Positions 11,041 to 23,968 are shown, counted from the stretch's first letter. The stretch: DNA of 64,000 nucleotides from Erpobdella octoculata (GCA_963978895.1 OZ022247.1:16066312-16130311); one strand, 5' to 3'. Notes: generated by a model from the sequence alone, not told the origin. A program made the numbers and translations.

Positions 11041-14000
11041 TTAATGTAACGTATGAACGCTACATATTGAACAAAGGAGTTCAAGAAGAAAATGAAAGTT
11101 TTGATGCGTATCTGACAGTTCTACGAAGTCTGATAAAAACATGCGAGTATGGACTGTTGGAAAATTCCATCCTTAGAGACAAATTAGTCATTGGCATACA
11201 AGATGACGAGACTAGAAAAAAGTGGTTGCAAATCCGCCAGCTGAGTTTAACATCAGCCATAGACATCTGTCAGGCCAGCGAAATTGCCTGCAGGCAGATG
11301 CGAGATTTCACTTTTTCAGAAGATATCAGAAAACTGACAGCCAACATGAAGACACACAGTTCGATGTCTACAAAACGACAAGAATGCGATAATAGTCGTA
11401 AACTCCAAACACTCAGAAAAGCCGGGAAATGTAAATATTGTGGATGTTTTCACGAATTTAAGAAAGAAATCTGTCCGGCATTTAGAAAGAAATGCAACGT
11501 CTGTGACAAAATGAATCACTTCTCAAGTGTTTGTCTCTCACAATCTGGAAGTGACTGCAATTATCTTCGAAATGCTGAATCAGATGACGTCTTAGTTTTA
11601 GATGAACAGCAGTCAAACTTCCCAAAGAAGCTATTTGCAAATCTTCAGCTGGGAAACCAACAGATCAGATTTCAGTTGGACTCGGGAGCCACAGTAAATT
11701 TGTTGCCACATGACCTTTCATGCAAAGCTATAGTCAAATTCAAACTACGTCAACCGGATAGCGATCTTCGTATGTTCGACAACACAGAACTGAAAACACT
11801 CGGAATGATTAATGCAAAAGTCACGAATCCTAAGACGAGCAAAAGTTACGTAATGGATTTCTATGTTACCTAAAATCATAGACAACCAATATTAGGTTCT
11901 CACTGTAAACGTAGACGAATATGCTTTCTAGCGATTCGTAACATTAAAGCTTGAAGTTATTTATAGCACAATATTTCTCGAATTATAATTCTGGCTTAGT
12001 ACTTCTTTCGCGCTGACTCAATCTAATTATATATTCTCCAGAATAGCTCAGTGCCTGTCCCATCGCAATGAATTTTTCTGTCAGACAATTTTTTTTTATT
12101 AGGAGAACAAAAATTGGTCACTTGTGATCAAATAACTATCAACTAATTCTACTTCCCTAACTTCGCTGAACTAACCCCTGCGGTTACAAAATAGGAAAAG
12201 ACTTCTCATATATATAAACGCATATATATATACATATATATATATAAACAACAGATATATATGTATATATACAAGCACATATATATATATATATACATAC
12301 ACACATACACAAATTAACATAATAAGAGATAATAAAATAAGCTATTTACACAAATATACGTAAGATGAGCCATCTTCATCTTACACTCACGCTTGTCAAC
12401 TACTACGTCTCATCACCGATAACTGTTATATTAACTGTTTGCAGCACACAGACCCCAATAACAATAGAGCAAGTCTTGAAACAATACAGCGATTTGTTTT
12501 CTGGCATAGGAAAACTAAAGGGTAGTCTGCATATTGATGTTGATTTCTCCATTCTTCCAGTTTGCATGCCTCTTCGAAGAATTCCGATAGCCATAAAAGA
12601 AAAAGTAAAACTCGAACTGGAACAGATGGTCAAAGACAACATAATTGTTATGGAACAGGAGCCATCGGCATGGATTTCGACATTTCTAGTGGTAACAAAA
12701 CCCAACGTAAGATTCACATTTGTATTGATCCTAAACCTTTGAACAAAGCATTGCGACGAAATCACTACCCATTACCAACTATTGAAGATATTATACCTGA
12801 CTTGAAACATGCAAAGGTATTTTCAACGGTAGATGCCAAAGATGCTTTCTGGCATGTTGAGTTGGATTAGGCAAGCAGTAAACTAACTACATTATAGACG
12901 CCATTTGGAAAATTTCGTTGATTCCGTCTTTCATTTGGAATTTCTATAGCACCAAAAGAATTTCAGAAAAGAATTCATTGGGCGTTAGCAGGTTTAGAAG
13001 GACTTGCATGCATCGCTGATGATATGCTTGTTTACGGTTGTGGAAATAATATTGCAGAAGCCACCAATGATCATGACAGAAAATTGCTCGCCCTACTCAA
13101 CAGATGTCGTGTTGCAGGCATCCGTCTAAATAAAGATAAATTTAAATTACGAAAAAAGTCAATTGAATACATGGGCCATCGTCTAACAGAAAGAGGTCTG
13201 GAAGCAGACAGTGATAAACTTGAGGCAATTGATAAAATGCCACCTCCAGATGATGCAAAAGAAGTTCAACGACTATTGGGTATGGCAACATACCTTGCTA
13301 AGTTTGTTCGAAATTTTTCTGAAGATTTATTGAACAAAGAGTCTGAATTTTATTGGGAACCAGATGTACATGGCAGGGCCCTCGATAATTTGAAGTTACT
13401 CCTCCATACGGCCCATGTGCTGCAGTATTTTGATCCAAAACAGCCCACAACTGGGCAATGCGATTCATCACAATGTGGCCTCGGGGCCTGTTTACTCCAG
13501 AACGGACGGCCGGTCTCGTATGCTTTACGGGCATTAACTCATACCGAGCAACATTATGCTCAGATAGAAAAAGAAAATCTTGCAATATTTTTTGCAATGA
13601 AAAAGTTCCACACTTATGTTTATGGTCGTCATGTTGTTGTTGAGACACAAGCCACTTATTTCAATCTTCAAAAGGGCCCTCACCAGTGCCCACGTCGACT
13701 ACAACGTATGTTACTCAGACTCCAGAACTACACATTCGATTTAGTTTTTAAACCAGGTACTCAGGTTGTCCTCGCAGATACTCTCAGCCAAGTGTACCCG
13801 GCTATAAACATAAAACAGTCTCGATCCAAACACTTTTCAGAAGATGTGGTTTCACTAAGTGAACGATGAAACTGTTGCAGTACCTATAGCGTCAGATACA
13901 GTTAAAGAAATAGTTAAGTCAGCAGCAAAGTATGACAATTTGTATGCTGCACTTGCTCATCAGTTTCGTTTTGGCTGTCCCGAAAAAATGTCTGATCTGC

Positions 14001-14380
14001 CGAATGACTTAAAAGAATTCTACCCCTTCTGCGATGAATTGGTAATTGAGAAAGATTTAATCTTCAAAGGATCTCGTCTTTTTGTACCACCTAGCGCTCG
14101 AAAACTAATAATTGAAAGAGCTCATTCAAGCCACATCGGCATTAATGGTTGCATCAGAAGAGCTCAAGAATCAGTGTTTTGGCTGGGATTAACAAAGCAC
14201 ATTACTGATTACGTTAGTCAATGTGCAGTTGCGCAAAGTTGCAGGCAGAAACACAAAGAGAACCGTTATTCCCACATCCGACACCATCACGACCATGGCA
14301 AAAAGTGGCTGTTGGTCTATTTAAATTTCAGAGAAAAAGTAGCGTTAACAATCCTGCTGGTTTTAGATATTCTTTTTTAA
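11040..14380 (+). pseudogene. Gypsy-type gag-pol remnant
   Basis: Gag end (11067-11500): a capsid-like region (DAYLTVLRSLIKTCEYG) and two CCHC-like zinc knuckles (CKYCGCFHEFKKEIC, CNVCDKMNHFSSVC). Aspartic protease: FQLDSGATVNLLP near 11670. After an insertion (11897-12360) comes reverse transcriptase (12365-13060; PLPTIEDIIPDL, VFSTVDAKDAFWHVEL), with its YxDD box altered to IADDM and with stops and frame changes near 12700-12960. RNase H follows (13400-13720; QCDSSQCGLGACLLQ). An integrase zinc-binding stretch (HSSHIGINGC...C..C) lies near 14120-14260, and the frame ends at 14380 before the DDE core. It is the kind of pol often annotated as K02A2.6-like. Decayed and 3'-truncated. Confidence 0.85.
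11897..12360 (-). mobile_element. LTR-element fragment inserted between protease and RT
   Basis: 11903-11985 matches the LTR-like sequence at 1321-1400. 12040-12093 matches the gag start and 12094-12140 the leader of the 5' remnant (minus orientation). The order (3'-LTR piece, gag start, leader) implies loss of the whole interior. The insertion separates PILGS in the protease of the host Gypsy copy from its RT. Positions 12205-12300 are a (TA)n/(CATATA)n stretch. Confidence 0.6.
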
Positions 14381-15556
14381 AAATACATCTAATTTCGGTA
14401 GTGGCGGATCCAGAAATTTCATAATAGGAGAGGGTCTGAAAATTTAATTTTTTTTAAATTTTGATTACTGTCGTTGTGCAGCCCTTTTTAAGTCATTTAT
14501 AATTTCCTTTATTCGGTAAAACCAAACAAAAGAATTTGAAGTTAAACTCTTTAATAACTCATTTTGTTCTTCTTTATTTTATCTCACTTTCTTTCTTTAT
14601 TTTTTCTTTTTTTTCAAGTGACCTCTTTTTTTTATTGTGCTGCGGAGTTAGGTCATCAAACACTTCAAAGCTGAGAATAACTTTTAAGCTGTAGTATTAA
14701 GTGCTAAAATCGTTTCAATCACTTATTACAAATGGCGAAATATTGTTTTTTTCGTAAAGAATAGCTTTTTATGTTCATTGGTAGACGTTTTGGTGGGAGT
14801 GATTATACGAGACTCTGCCATGTGTTAACCTCTAAACTGGAACGATTCAAACCAAACTCGAACAACTCGACCACTTCTATGATTTTGGAGAGCGAGATTT
14901 TTTCATGACTACAGGGATAACGTTAAAATTTGCGTTTACTTTGGGAACTTGTCCGCCTTGAAACCGCACCTTTAGCCGGTTCATGAAATGGTCAGAGAAT
15001 AAATTGAAAATGGTTTTTTCTTTACTACTCTTCTGTACCATTGAAGAAAGAGATGTCCTGGGTTGACATTGCTACAGAAAAAATTTATAAAGAAAAGAAG
15101 GAAAAATGAGTGAATACAAAGTTTAATTTAAATTTCATATGTTTGGTTTTACTGAATAAAAAATCACGATGACTTACAACGGACTGCAACACGACAGAAA
15201 TGAAAATTAAAAAAAAACTAAAAAATAATTTCGGGACCCTCATTACGTAATTCCCGGAACTGCCGCTGTATACCGTGCATCACTTAGCTTCGGGTTTTAT
15301 TGTTAGGCCTGCTATCCTTCGGAAACCAAGCTCTATCAAAACTTCCCAATGTGCTCGTGTGCTGGTTTGCGCTTTCGTTTCACAGTGGAGCCATGCACCT
15401 CCTAATATATATCAGGAATAGGTTGTACCGACAATATATTTTCAAATGACAAAATAAGTTGTACCGACAATACCTATTGTTTTAGCTGACAATATCAGTT
15501 GTACCGACGGGCTTCTCTGTAGCCTTATCGCCAATCAATGGGCCTTGAGCGTAAAT
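14381..15556. other. No recognised gene
   Basis: AT-rich DNA with no supported protein. At 15419-15512 the phrase gttgtaccgacaata recurs three times at intervals of 30-45 bp. Confidence 0.5.
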
Positions 15557-15916
15557 TCAACTGGTACTACTTGCTTTTGAGAAGAATTTTACGCTAAAAT
15601 TAGATCTGAACACTTTCGTAGAAAGGTTTTCCTGCACGATCGATCCAAGGTATTTAAATTTCGTCACTTGCTCGATCTGGACATCATTTAAGTGGACATG
15701 AGCTGGCGACCCGTCCGTTGTTAATACCTTGGTCTTCTCGGCGTTGATCTTTAGGCCGTATGACTTGGCAATATCGCCGATGTCGTTTAGGCAATCTGTA
15801 GCTTCCACGTCGGTGTCGGCGAATACGGCGCTATCGTCCGCGAACATCAGATCAGTGATAAAGTTGTTTTTGTCGTATTGAACACCACGCCTTCCTTCGA
15901 ACGATTTCCTCATCAT
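15557..15916 (-). pseudogene. LINE reverse-transcriptase fragment
   Basis: A 119-residue open frame covers the palm and thumb of a non-LTR reverse transcriptase: LMFADDSAVFA (FADD box, with both catalytic Asp), YGLKINAEKTKVL and KFKYLGSIV. The fragment begins just beside a (TA)n array (15919-15958) and lacks the fingers domain, endonuclease and 3' end. The clade is uncertain. Confidence 0.8.

Positions 15917-15918
<2 letters not shown>

Positions 15919-15958
<40 letters not shown>
15919..15958. repeat. (TA)n microsatellite
   Basis: About 40 bp of TA repeats directly at the truncated edge of the LINE fragment. Confidence 0.9.
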
Positions 15959-15959
<1 letters not shown>

Positions 15960-17113
15960 TTTAAAAATGTATTATGCTAATTTCATGAGAGTTATCATAA
16001 CAAAAGTTTGAAATATCGAAAGAGGATGTACTCTAAAGTAAACAATAACGTTAATTAAATTTAATTGTGTTTACACTAATCCACGATCTGAACATGTATG
16101 AGTCATGCTCTTTTTCCGATCGTTGGTCGTAAAGAGTAGTACTTTATGCGAACAAGTCGAAACTAGTTTATTCAGCTTATATTTGTGCAGTGGCAATCAA
16201 AACGGCAAAAACGATTGAAATGCGCTTGGACCAAAAAGAGTCATTTGAAGAGCCACTTTTAAACACAGTCTATAACAAGTTTGAAACACCACAATGGTGC
16301 TTTGTTTGAAAAAACCCCATATAGGCTGTTTAGGTTGTTTTATATCGATGAAATGAATTCAGGCACGGTTGAAGAAACAAAACAATAGGGAAGATTCAGC
16401 AACTGGCCATGGTCATGATCTGGAAAAGGTGAAAACAGTAGGTCGCTACAAGCTGGAAAATTGTGGCAAAACACTCTGTACGTGTGGGCCAAGTGCGGCA
16501 AACGACTTCATCGGAATTGTTTTGGTGCTTTCCACACACTCCGGTTCTGAAACGACTATCATGAATTGCTTGACTGATTTATTGAATGTTAAATTTTTGG
16601 ATTTTATTGAACTGTGTTACTGATAAAGTCAGAAATGTGTTTTTAGCTTTTCTGTTTATAACCTAAAATTTATTTTATGATTGTTTGCGTTGAGAACAAA
16701 AAAAAGACTTTTAAACAAATTGTCGTTTTCAGTAGTCTATAAGGCCACCGTTCGAAAAACGAGCATAGTGAATTTTCAAAGTTTTCTTTCAAATAAAAAA
16801 TAATTAAAAATAAATCTGTTAAAACATAAGCAAGTAACTTGGAAATAACAAAAAAATAATAAAAATCAAATTAATAAAGTTTTGGACCTAAACGGGTTAA
16901 CCTCGTGATGATTCAATGCGTATTGAAATCCTTTTTGCGTATGTAAACAATTTTATATCTGAGCTCGATGCTAGATTTACCAATAAATGCAGAGTAATAA
17001 ATTGTGTATCAGCGTTGGTCCAAAGTTTAGCTGTTTTCTGTGTCAAAATACAATAAGCGATCTCGTGGAACTTTACCCTGTGAGTGGTATTAATACAATG
17101 TTGATTCCCTAAC
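15959..17113. other. No recognised gene
   Basis: One 84-codon frame (16369-16623) has no recognisable motif and unremarkable composition; I do not call it. The rest is AT-rich. Confidence 0.45.
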
Positions 17114-17791
17114 CAGTGTTGGAAAAAGTACTGTGTTTCAGTACTTAAGTAAAAGTACAAGTAACGCCTCAAAAAGTTACTTAAGTAAAAGTACAAGTAA
17201 CGCCTCAAAAAGTTACTTAAGTAAAAGTAAAAGTATTTGCTAAAAAATGTACTTAGGTAAAAGTAAAAAGTAACAGCACTTTAAAGTTACTTTTAAAGTA
17301 AAAAGTAAAAGTACTGAAGCCGCTTTTTGTAATGGTTATTCGTCAATCATCTAACTCTATTTTATCATAATTCCATTGTCTTTCAAACGCCACTGCGTTG
17401 ATAAAACTGATGAACTAATTGGTAACACGCAAACTAATGCAAAAATTCTATTTTTACGTGCCTTTTTGTCAATTTTTCGTATTTCGATACATGCGCTGAA
17501 TGCACGCGTATTACGTGTTTCTTCAAGTTTGACGGAGAATTGTGGAATGCTAAACACATAATTACTTTACTTTAGGTTTGCCCAGCAAGCATGTGAACCT
17601 GAACGTTTTAGAAATCTGAACATTTTAACTAAATATGGCCATGGGCGTTCTTTATTAAGTTCATTGTTGTTACGCGCCTATCATCGCCACCTTCGCTCCT
17701 TTAGAAGATTCCATAGTAGGTACTTAAGTAACTTTTTGAGGCGTTACTTGTACTTTTACTTAAGTACTGAAACACAGTACTTTTTCCAACA

Positions 17792-17794
<3 letters not shown>
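17114..17794. mobile_element. Non-autonomous hAT-like element (681 bp)
   Basis: The left end is CAGTGTTGGAAAAAGTACTG and the right end is its inverse (cagtactttttccaacactg). Inverted similarity extends about 75 bp through aagtaacgcctcaaaaagttacttaagta, and this unit is repeated on the left side. No transposase inside. A target duplication cannot be seen because the right flank is a (TA)n array. Confidence 0.75.

Positions 17795-17885
<91 letters not shown>
17795..17885. repeat. (TA)n microsatellite
   Basis: About 90 bp of pure TA repeat abutting the right end of the hAT-like element. Confidence 0.97.
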
Positions 17886-17888
<3 letters not shown>

Positions 17889-18726
17889 CATTTTAATCGA
17901 TATCTCCACTAGTATACTAATACAAAGGTACTACTAAACACCCCCTCAAAAAAAGAGCATCAAAATAAGTATAAAATGCTGCTATAGAATTACCCATGCA
18001 TTGCATTCTGAGTTCGTAAATTTGTCAGCAACGTGCAACTCTTATCTCATAATGTTATTCCTAAGGGGCATATGCTTGACCGACCCATGGACTCCTAGGT
18101 AAATAGTACCTGGACTAGTAGCCAGCTGAAAATAAGCTGACGTCTAGACCTACTAAGGCCATGCAACTAACTTTTAAAAATTAAAAAATAAAGAAAGGAA
18201 AGTGATAGAAATAATATTTAAAAAAAGAAATTCATCAAATATAGGTTGAAAAAAATGTTTTATAGGAGTATTTGAAGTATAAAAATCTGCTGGAGTTGAG
18301 AAGTAGTTCAGATGCGGATCTATTTTCTTTTGGCGTAAAAAGTAAATAAATATTATTTTAATTAGGTATGGATATAGGATGTCTATGTAATTAAGACTTA
18401 TAAATCGTAAAATTTAAAAAACTATATATATATATAAATATATAGATATAACTATAACTATCTATAATATATCTATGTAATTAAGGCTTATACATTGTAA
18501 AACTAAAAAAGTACACTTTTGAAAGTAAGCAGCATACAAATTTCAATAGTTTTTGAAAAATACTTAAAATATTTTAAATTTCAATTAAATAATTACTTTT
18601 AATCTTTTTTGTTTGCGAGTGTATTACTACGCAATTAGCCATTTCTGTAAATAACGCTAGCAATTGCCGATACGTCTCCCGTGATTCTATTATTTCGATT
18701 GTGTGACTGCTTGTTTTGCTTATATA

Positions 18727-18768
18727 ATGGTTAACAAATGTTCTGCTTTTGGTTGCAAAAGTGGTTTT
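18727..18768 (+). pseudogene. THAP-domain N-terminus fragment
   Basis: The frame opens MVNKCSAFGCKSGF, the C-x4-C start typical of THAP domains of P-like transposases. Similarity stops after about 14 residues, shortly before the tandem arrays. TATA-like tatataatg lies just upstream. It is most simply the first exon of the transposase whose body is at 21132-22877. Confidence 0.6.
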
Positions 18769-18828
18769 TACGTGATGGAAATATTCTTAGCATCCTATCT
18801 ACAAGTACGTTACAAATGGTCACCAAGC

Positions 18829-20515
18829 GACGGTTCCACGACAAAACGTTCACAGACAAAATGTTCAACGACAAAATGTTCCCGACAAAACGTTCACGAC
18901 ACAACGTTCACGACAAAATGTTTACGACAAAATGAACACCGACAAAACGTTCACAGACAAAATTTTCAACGACAAAATGTTCAACGACAAAATGTTCACG
19001 ACAAAACGTTCACGACAAAACGTTCACGAAAAACGTTCACGCACAAAACGTTCACAGACAAAATGTTCACAGACAAAATGCTCACAGACAAAATGTTCAA
19101 CGACAAAACGTTCACGACAAAACGTTCACGACAAAATGTTCACACTGAAAAATAAAAATTTTGTTTTATTATGTCAAGATCGCTTGCAAACTAATTATTA
19201 AGTCATTTTTTGTTATGTGTCTATTCACCATTTTATTTACCTAAGCAAAGTATGTGTGTATGACAGCATGAAACTAATACGTATTGGCAACATCAAATGA
19301 TCTTCAATTAATAAATAATTGTATGAAGTTATAGCTATTTGGCTTTTTTCTTTTTCATCCATATTTTGATCCTTTTTATCATCGTTCCATTTATTAACTA
19401 GTTAATGCCGGTTAATTTGCTTTTGGATATCCTAACGTTTTAGTTTTTAATTGCTAGAGATGTATTTTCAATTCTAGTTGAAAAACGCAAGTAGCTGCAT
19501 GCTGCTTTACCCAAGTCACCGTTACGTTAATTAGCTGATTAAAGGAAGCTATATTGCTCTTGGAAGCCGATAACTTCTTAATCGCTAGGCTACAACGATC
19601 AAGGCTTCTTTCTGTCGTTCACTTAATTAAAATTCAAACATCAAATGAATCTCAATTAATAACTAATTGCATTTCTTTTTCTTTTTAATCGGAGTTAATA
19701 AAGATTTCATATTTTGACCCTCTTAATCATCATTCCATTTATTATTTAGTTAATGCGGGTTGGTTAATTTTCTCTTGGAAACTCTTAACTTTTTAATCTT
19801 TAGAATACAGCAATCAAACCTTATTTACGTCGTTTGCTTAATTGAAATTGAAAAGTCAAACGATCTCAAATTAGTAACCAATTGTATTTTCCTATTATAG
19901 CTTTCTCATTTCATATGTTTTTTTCCTTCTTGCTGAAACAGTTTACAGTCCTCCGATCCATACTCATCTGGTTGCCGTTTGAGTTAGGGGTATCAAAGAG
20001 GAAATTAACATTGCATTTACTATTGTTAACGTTTTATTTGCGCTCATTTTGTGAAACACAAAATATTTTATCATTTAAAACTAAACTAAATTTAAAAGTT
20101 GCAATCGTGAACATTTTGTCGTGAACGTTGTGTCGTGAACGTTTTGTCGTTGAACATTTTGTCTGTGAACATTTTGTCTGTGAACATTTTGTCTGTGAAC
20201 ATTTTGTCGTGAACATTTTGTCGTGAACGTTGTGTCGTGAACGTTTTGTCGTGAACATTTTGTCGTTGAAAATTTTGTCTGTGAACATTTTGTCTGTGAA
20301 CATTTCGTCTGTGAACATTTTGTCGTGAACATTTTGTCGTGAACGTTGTGTCGTGAACGTTTTGTCGTGAACATTTTGTCGTTGAAAATTTTGTCTGTGA
20401 ACATTTTGTCTGTGAACATTTCGTCTGTGAACATTTTGTCGTGAACATTTTGTCGTGAACGTTGTGTCGTGAACGTTTTGTCGGGAACACTTTGTCGTTG
20501 AACATTTTGTCTGAA
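18829..20515. mobile_element. Foldback-like element: inverted tandem arrays
   Basis: The left arm (18829-19145) is a tandem array of 13-15-bp units (gacaaaatgttcac, gacaaaacgttcaac). The right arm (20104-20515) is the same array in reverse complement (gtgaacattttgtc). The roughly 950-bp loop has direct repeats of its own: catcaaatga...tcaattaataa at 19292 and 19638, with a related phrase near 19860. No transposase is present. Long inverted repeats made of short tandem units are the defining feature of foldback elements. Frames across the arrays (TKRSRQNVH...) are repeat artefacts. Confidence 0.75.
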
Positions 20516-21110
20516 GAGGCGGATAATTTTATTATTTTTTTGATTAATTTTTTTCTGATTGGCTGTGTCGGTAACATATTTGTAAGGTCAAGTCGTGGAA
20601 GGCATTTTTCACAAAGTGTCAATGAATATTTTAAAATAATTTTTGCACTGTTCAATCAAGCTTATATTTCTCTACAAGAAAACAGTTGTTTGAAGGGGCG
20701 GACAATTTTAGTTTATTTTTTGTTTAATTAATTTGTGGCGATTCGGATCGATTGAAAGCGGAAGCATTTCTGTAAATGACGTTTATTATTATTTGTCACT
20801 ATGAAAGTGTAAAATGTAATTAGATATTTGAATTCTACGTTAAATTTTCTATAAGAATACATTTGTTTGATAAGGCGGATAATTTTATTTATTTTTTGAT
20901 TAATTTGTTTCCGATTGGCTGTGTAGGTAACATATTTGTAAGGTCAAGTCGTGGAAAGCATTTTGCACAAAGTGTCAATAAATATTTCAAAATAGTTTTT
21001 GCACTGTTTAATCAAGTTGATATTTCTCTAAAAGAAAACATTTGTTTGAAAAGGCGGACAAATTTAGTTTATTTTTTATTCAATTAATTTGTGGTGATTT
21101 GGAGTGAAAA
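20513..21110. repeat. Direct duplication, about 245-bp unit, offset 356 bp
   Basis: The segment beginning ggcggataattttatt at 20518 recurs at 20874, with gtaacatatttgtaaggtcaagtcgtgg and tttgcactgttcaatcaag conserved in both. Each unit also holds a second copy of a ggcgga(t/c)aa phrase. The short frames here are shadows. Confidence 0.8.
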
Positions 21111-21131
21111 TAGACATCGTTTCCCGCTTCG

Positions 21132-22877
21132 TTGCTAACTTCATTCACCTCTGGATTAGACAACTTAGCGTATCTGAAAATGCGAGTATCGAAACTAAAT
21201 GAATATGAAAGAACAGTGCTGCTGATGATCGATGACATATATATTGCCAAGCGAATTGAATATGCTGGTGGAGAAGTTCAAGGTTTAACTGATGACGGTT
21301 CGGTTGCCTCAACTCTACTGTGCTTCATGGTAAAGTCATTAGTTGGAAAATACAAAGACATAGTTGCCATGTATCCGATGGCAAAACTGACGGCAGCAAA
21401 GCAATTAGATTGTTATAAAGAAGTCATCAGTCTGCTGCGACAAGTCTCGCTTAATGGCTTAATATCATTGCCATCTCTGTCGATAATGCCACAACGAACA
21501 GGACATTTTTTATTGATGGCCTTTGTGGAGGAAGTCTGAAAACACATATTATTGATTCTGTTACCAATCAACCAGTATTTTTAATCTTTGATCCAGTACA
21601 CGACATAAAAAATGTTTACAATAACTTTCATTGCATACAATTTTTGAATGTCCGCCAATGAACAATAACTTACTGGAAGGATGTAGAGCAAATTTTCAAC
21701 ATATTTTGGACCTATTTCATCTTGAAGCTTCAATGTCCCTCAAGAAAGCTCATAAACTAAATCCATCTGTTCTTCAGCCAAAAAGCATCGAGAAACATCA
21801 GTGAAACTGACAACAGCTTTGTTCTTCGAATCGACTCGTGATGCCTTAAATTTCTATGCATCTCATGAAGGCAAAACTGCATGGAATGAAACAGCAAGGT
21901 TTATAACACTTATCAAACTTTGGAATGTTATGAATGTCAAGTCGCAAATGAAAGGAAAGCACAAGCGAGACATAACGATGGATCCTATTCGGTCTTCGCA
22001 GGACTGGAAACTGGATTTTCTTGTTTTGTTTAGTTTGCAAATTTCCTTCAATCCTGGGAAGGGTAAAAAAGAGGATTGACACGAGAAGCATTCCTTGCAT
22101 TGCGGCAGACATGCGTGGCTCTAAAAGAATGTTCCGCTTATCTTTTGGACCAACTTGAATTCAAGTATGTGCTGCTCGGACATTTGCAATCGGATGCAAT
22201 CGAGTCACGCTTTGGCTGGTTACGACAACTCTCTGGAGCCAACTACTACATATCCATGAGGCAAGTGATTGAGAGCGAAAGGAAAATTAGAGCTGTCGCT
22301 ATTGAAACTTTCAGGTTTTTTTCTCCATGAAGTAGATGATGCAATAAAATTTGAATCTGGTACACAGTCAGCTGGTGACATCACTGCTGACTTTATTTCT
22401 GAAAGACTTCTTCAACAGCAATGGCCATCATCAAATGATGCTAACATTATATTTTATGTTGCTGGAGCTATTGCCCGATCTGCAATCAAATCCACTAAAT
22501 GTGACAACTGCAAAGAAATCCTTATTAATCCGGAGGTGTTGGAACCATTAGCAATTGATGAAGCTTTGGACTACTCTGCTGCAACATTCATGGATAATAT
22601 TAATCGTGGAGGTTTGATTCGACCAAGTGAATTTACTTTTATGACGGCTGTAAACTGTTGGAGAGTCTATGAAGAAATAAAGATGTCAAAAGATTTGAAT
22701 GTTAAATTCTTAAGTTCAGTCAGTCATCGCTCTTTATTCGTGAAAATCATGGACCGTGTGACATGTGATGGCCAGCTTCTTGTTGAGGATAACTTCTGTA
22801 CGAATGATCATAATCTCAAGGAATTGCTAGTTCGCCGATTTTTCAATTGTCTGGCAAAAATCTGGTCAAAGACATGA
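21132..22877 (+). pseudogene. P-like (THAP-type) transposase relic
   Basis: Several frames together cover most of a P-family transposase without introns. 21132-21539 has VLLMIDDIYIAKRIEY (first catalytic Asp region) and VASTLLCFMVKSLVGKY. Another frame at 21465-21640 has DNATTN and IFDPVHDIKNVYNNF (second Asp region). 21801-22079 has an insertion-domain-like part. 22076-22330 has GHLQSDAIESRFGWLRQLSG, a conserved late motif with the final acidic residue. 22340-22877 is the C-terminal part with FYVAGAIARSAIK and CDNCKEILI. At least four frame changes or stops interrupt it. Its lineage differs from that of the gene at 7102-9489. Confidence 0.85.
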
Positions 22878-23350
22878 CCACAAAAGCAAACCCACAAACA
22901 ACTCAGTCTGTTAGAAAAAAAAAATTTGCAAGCTGACAAGTAAAGGTAGTTGATATTTTTGGTTATTGATTTTTATATAAGTGAATATAATTCAGAAATA
23001 AATAATAATTATATTTTGTTGATCATTTCAAGCTCACTAAACGTTAAGAAAATCTTGGACCGTGTGACGTGAGGGCCAGCTTCTTGTTGAGGACAACTTT
23101 GTATGAATGGTCATAAACTCAAAGAATTGCTTGTTCATCGATTTTTTGATTGTGTAATTGATATATTTTGGTTATTGATTGTTACTGAAGTGAAAAGAAT
23201 TCTGTAATAAATAATTAATTGATATTTTTTGGTTATTGGTTTTTACTGAAGTGAAGAGAATTCTGTAATAAATAATTAATTGATATTTTCTGGTTGTTGA
23301 TTTTTACTAAAGTGAATATAATTCTAAAATAAATAAGAGTTATATTTTGT
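22740..23350. repeat. Duplicated transposase tail and 65-bp tandem repeats
   Basis: 22745-22855 (end of the transposase) recurs with substitutions at 23045-23160 (cttggaccgtgtgacgtgagggccagcttc). The phrase tgatattt(t)tggttattg...gaattctgtaataaataa recurs four times from 22950 to 23335. Confidence 0.7.
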
Positions 23351-23505
23351 TTATTCAATTTCCCTAGTCGCTAAAGCCATCCTGGGTCTTGAATAATTAT
23401 AACAGCTATATGCTTAATAGCATGGCCTTAGTAGGGATGGTCCAAGATCTCGCTAATAGTCCAGATGCTATCTATCTAGGAGTCCATGACCGACCTTAGG
23501 TGGTT

Positions 23506-23968
23506 ATGTTCTGTCAACGAGCAGCTTATAAATCTGTTAGCCAAACAAAACTATTAACCACTTCAGACCGTAGAATGGATTCGTTAATTAACTTTTAGCT
23601 AGCATCATATCGGACTAACTTAATACTCATTCCATAGAGCGAGGTTTTCAAATAACATAAATAATATAGTAGTTTTTTTTGTGTAAAACTTGTTACCACA
23701 CACTTTGTTGTTATTGTTAATAACAATAATCAAAGAACATGCTTTTACTTTTAAGCTCATTTTAAAAATGTAAAAAGCTCAAAGATAATACTGCTAAACG
23801 GTACTTAAACATTTCTCTCCACATTTCATCTTACAAACAAACAAAAAACTCGTTTGAAAATATGCTAGTAAGTGTGCTTCTTTCTTCGAATACAAATTTT
23901 AACAAACTGCGTGTCTTTACGAAATAAGTATGTTTCATAGAGATACTTAATAAATTATATTTACATTA
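23506..23968. other. No recognised gene
   Basis: AT-rich sequence between the right end of the P-like element and the LTR; nothing further seen. Confidence 0.5.

Larger units (their letters stand above)
18072..23505 (+). mobile_element. Second P-like (THAP) transposon with long inverted ends
   Basis: The left end (18075-18164; catggactcctaggtaaatag, cctggacta, cctactaaggccatgc) is inverted at the right end (23420-23500; gcatggccttagtagg, tagtccagatgct, aggagtccatgacc). The ends enclose a THAP-type start at 18727 and a P-family transposase relic ending at 22877. Exact outer borders and a target duplication could not be fixed. The interior is interrupted by a foldback-like array (18829-20515) and a duplicated segment (20513-21110). 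The order terminal repeat, THAP start, transposase, terminal repeat shows these pieces were one element. Confidence 0.7.

Noticed and set aside
16369..16623. 84-codon frame with a Cys cluster
   Set aside because: No family resemblance, no splice or promoter context; length expected by chance.
18703..19201. Basic repeat proteins (TKRSRQNVH...) here and at 20034-20655
   Set aside because: They are frames through the foldback-like tandem arrays; every frame is open because the unit lacks stops. Only the first 14 residues after 18727 look like real THAP coding sequence.
21846..22112. Minus-strand frames opposite the P-like transposase
   Set aside because: Antisense shadows of the relic at 21801-22079.
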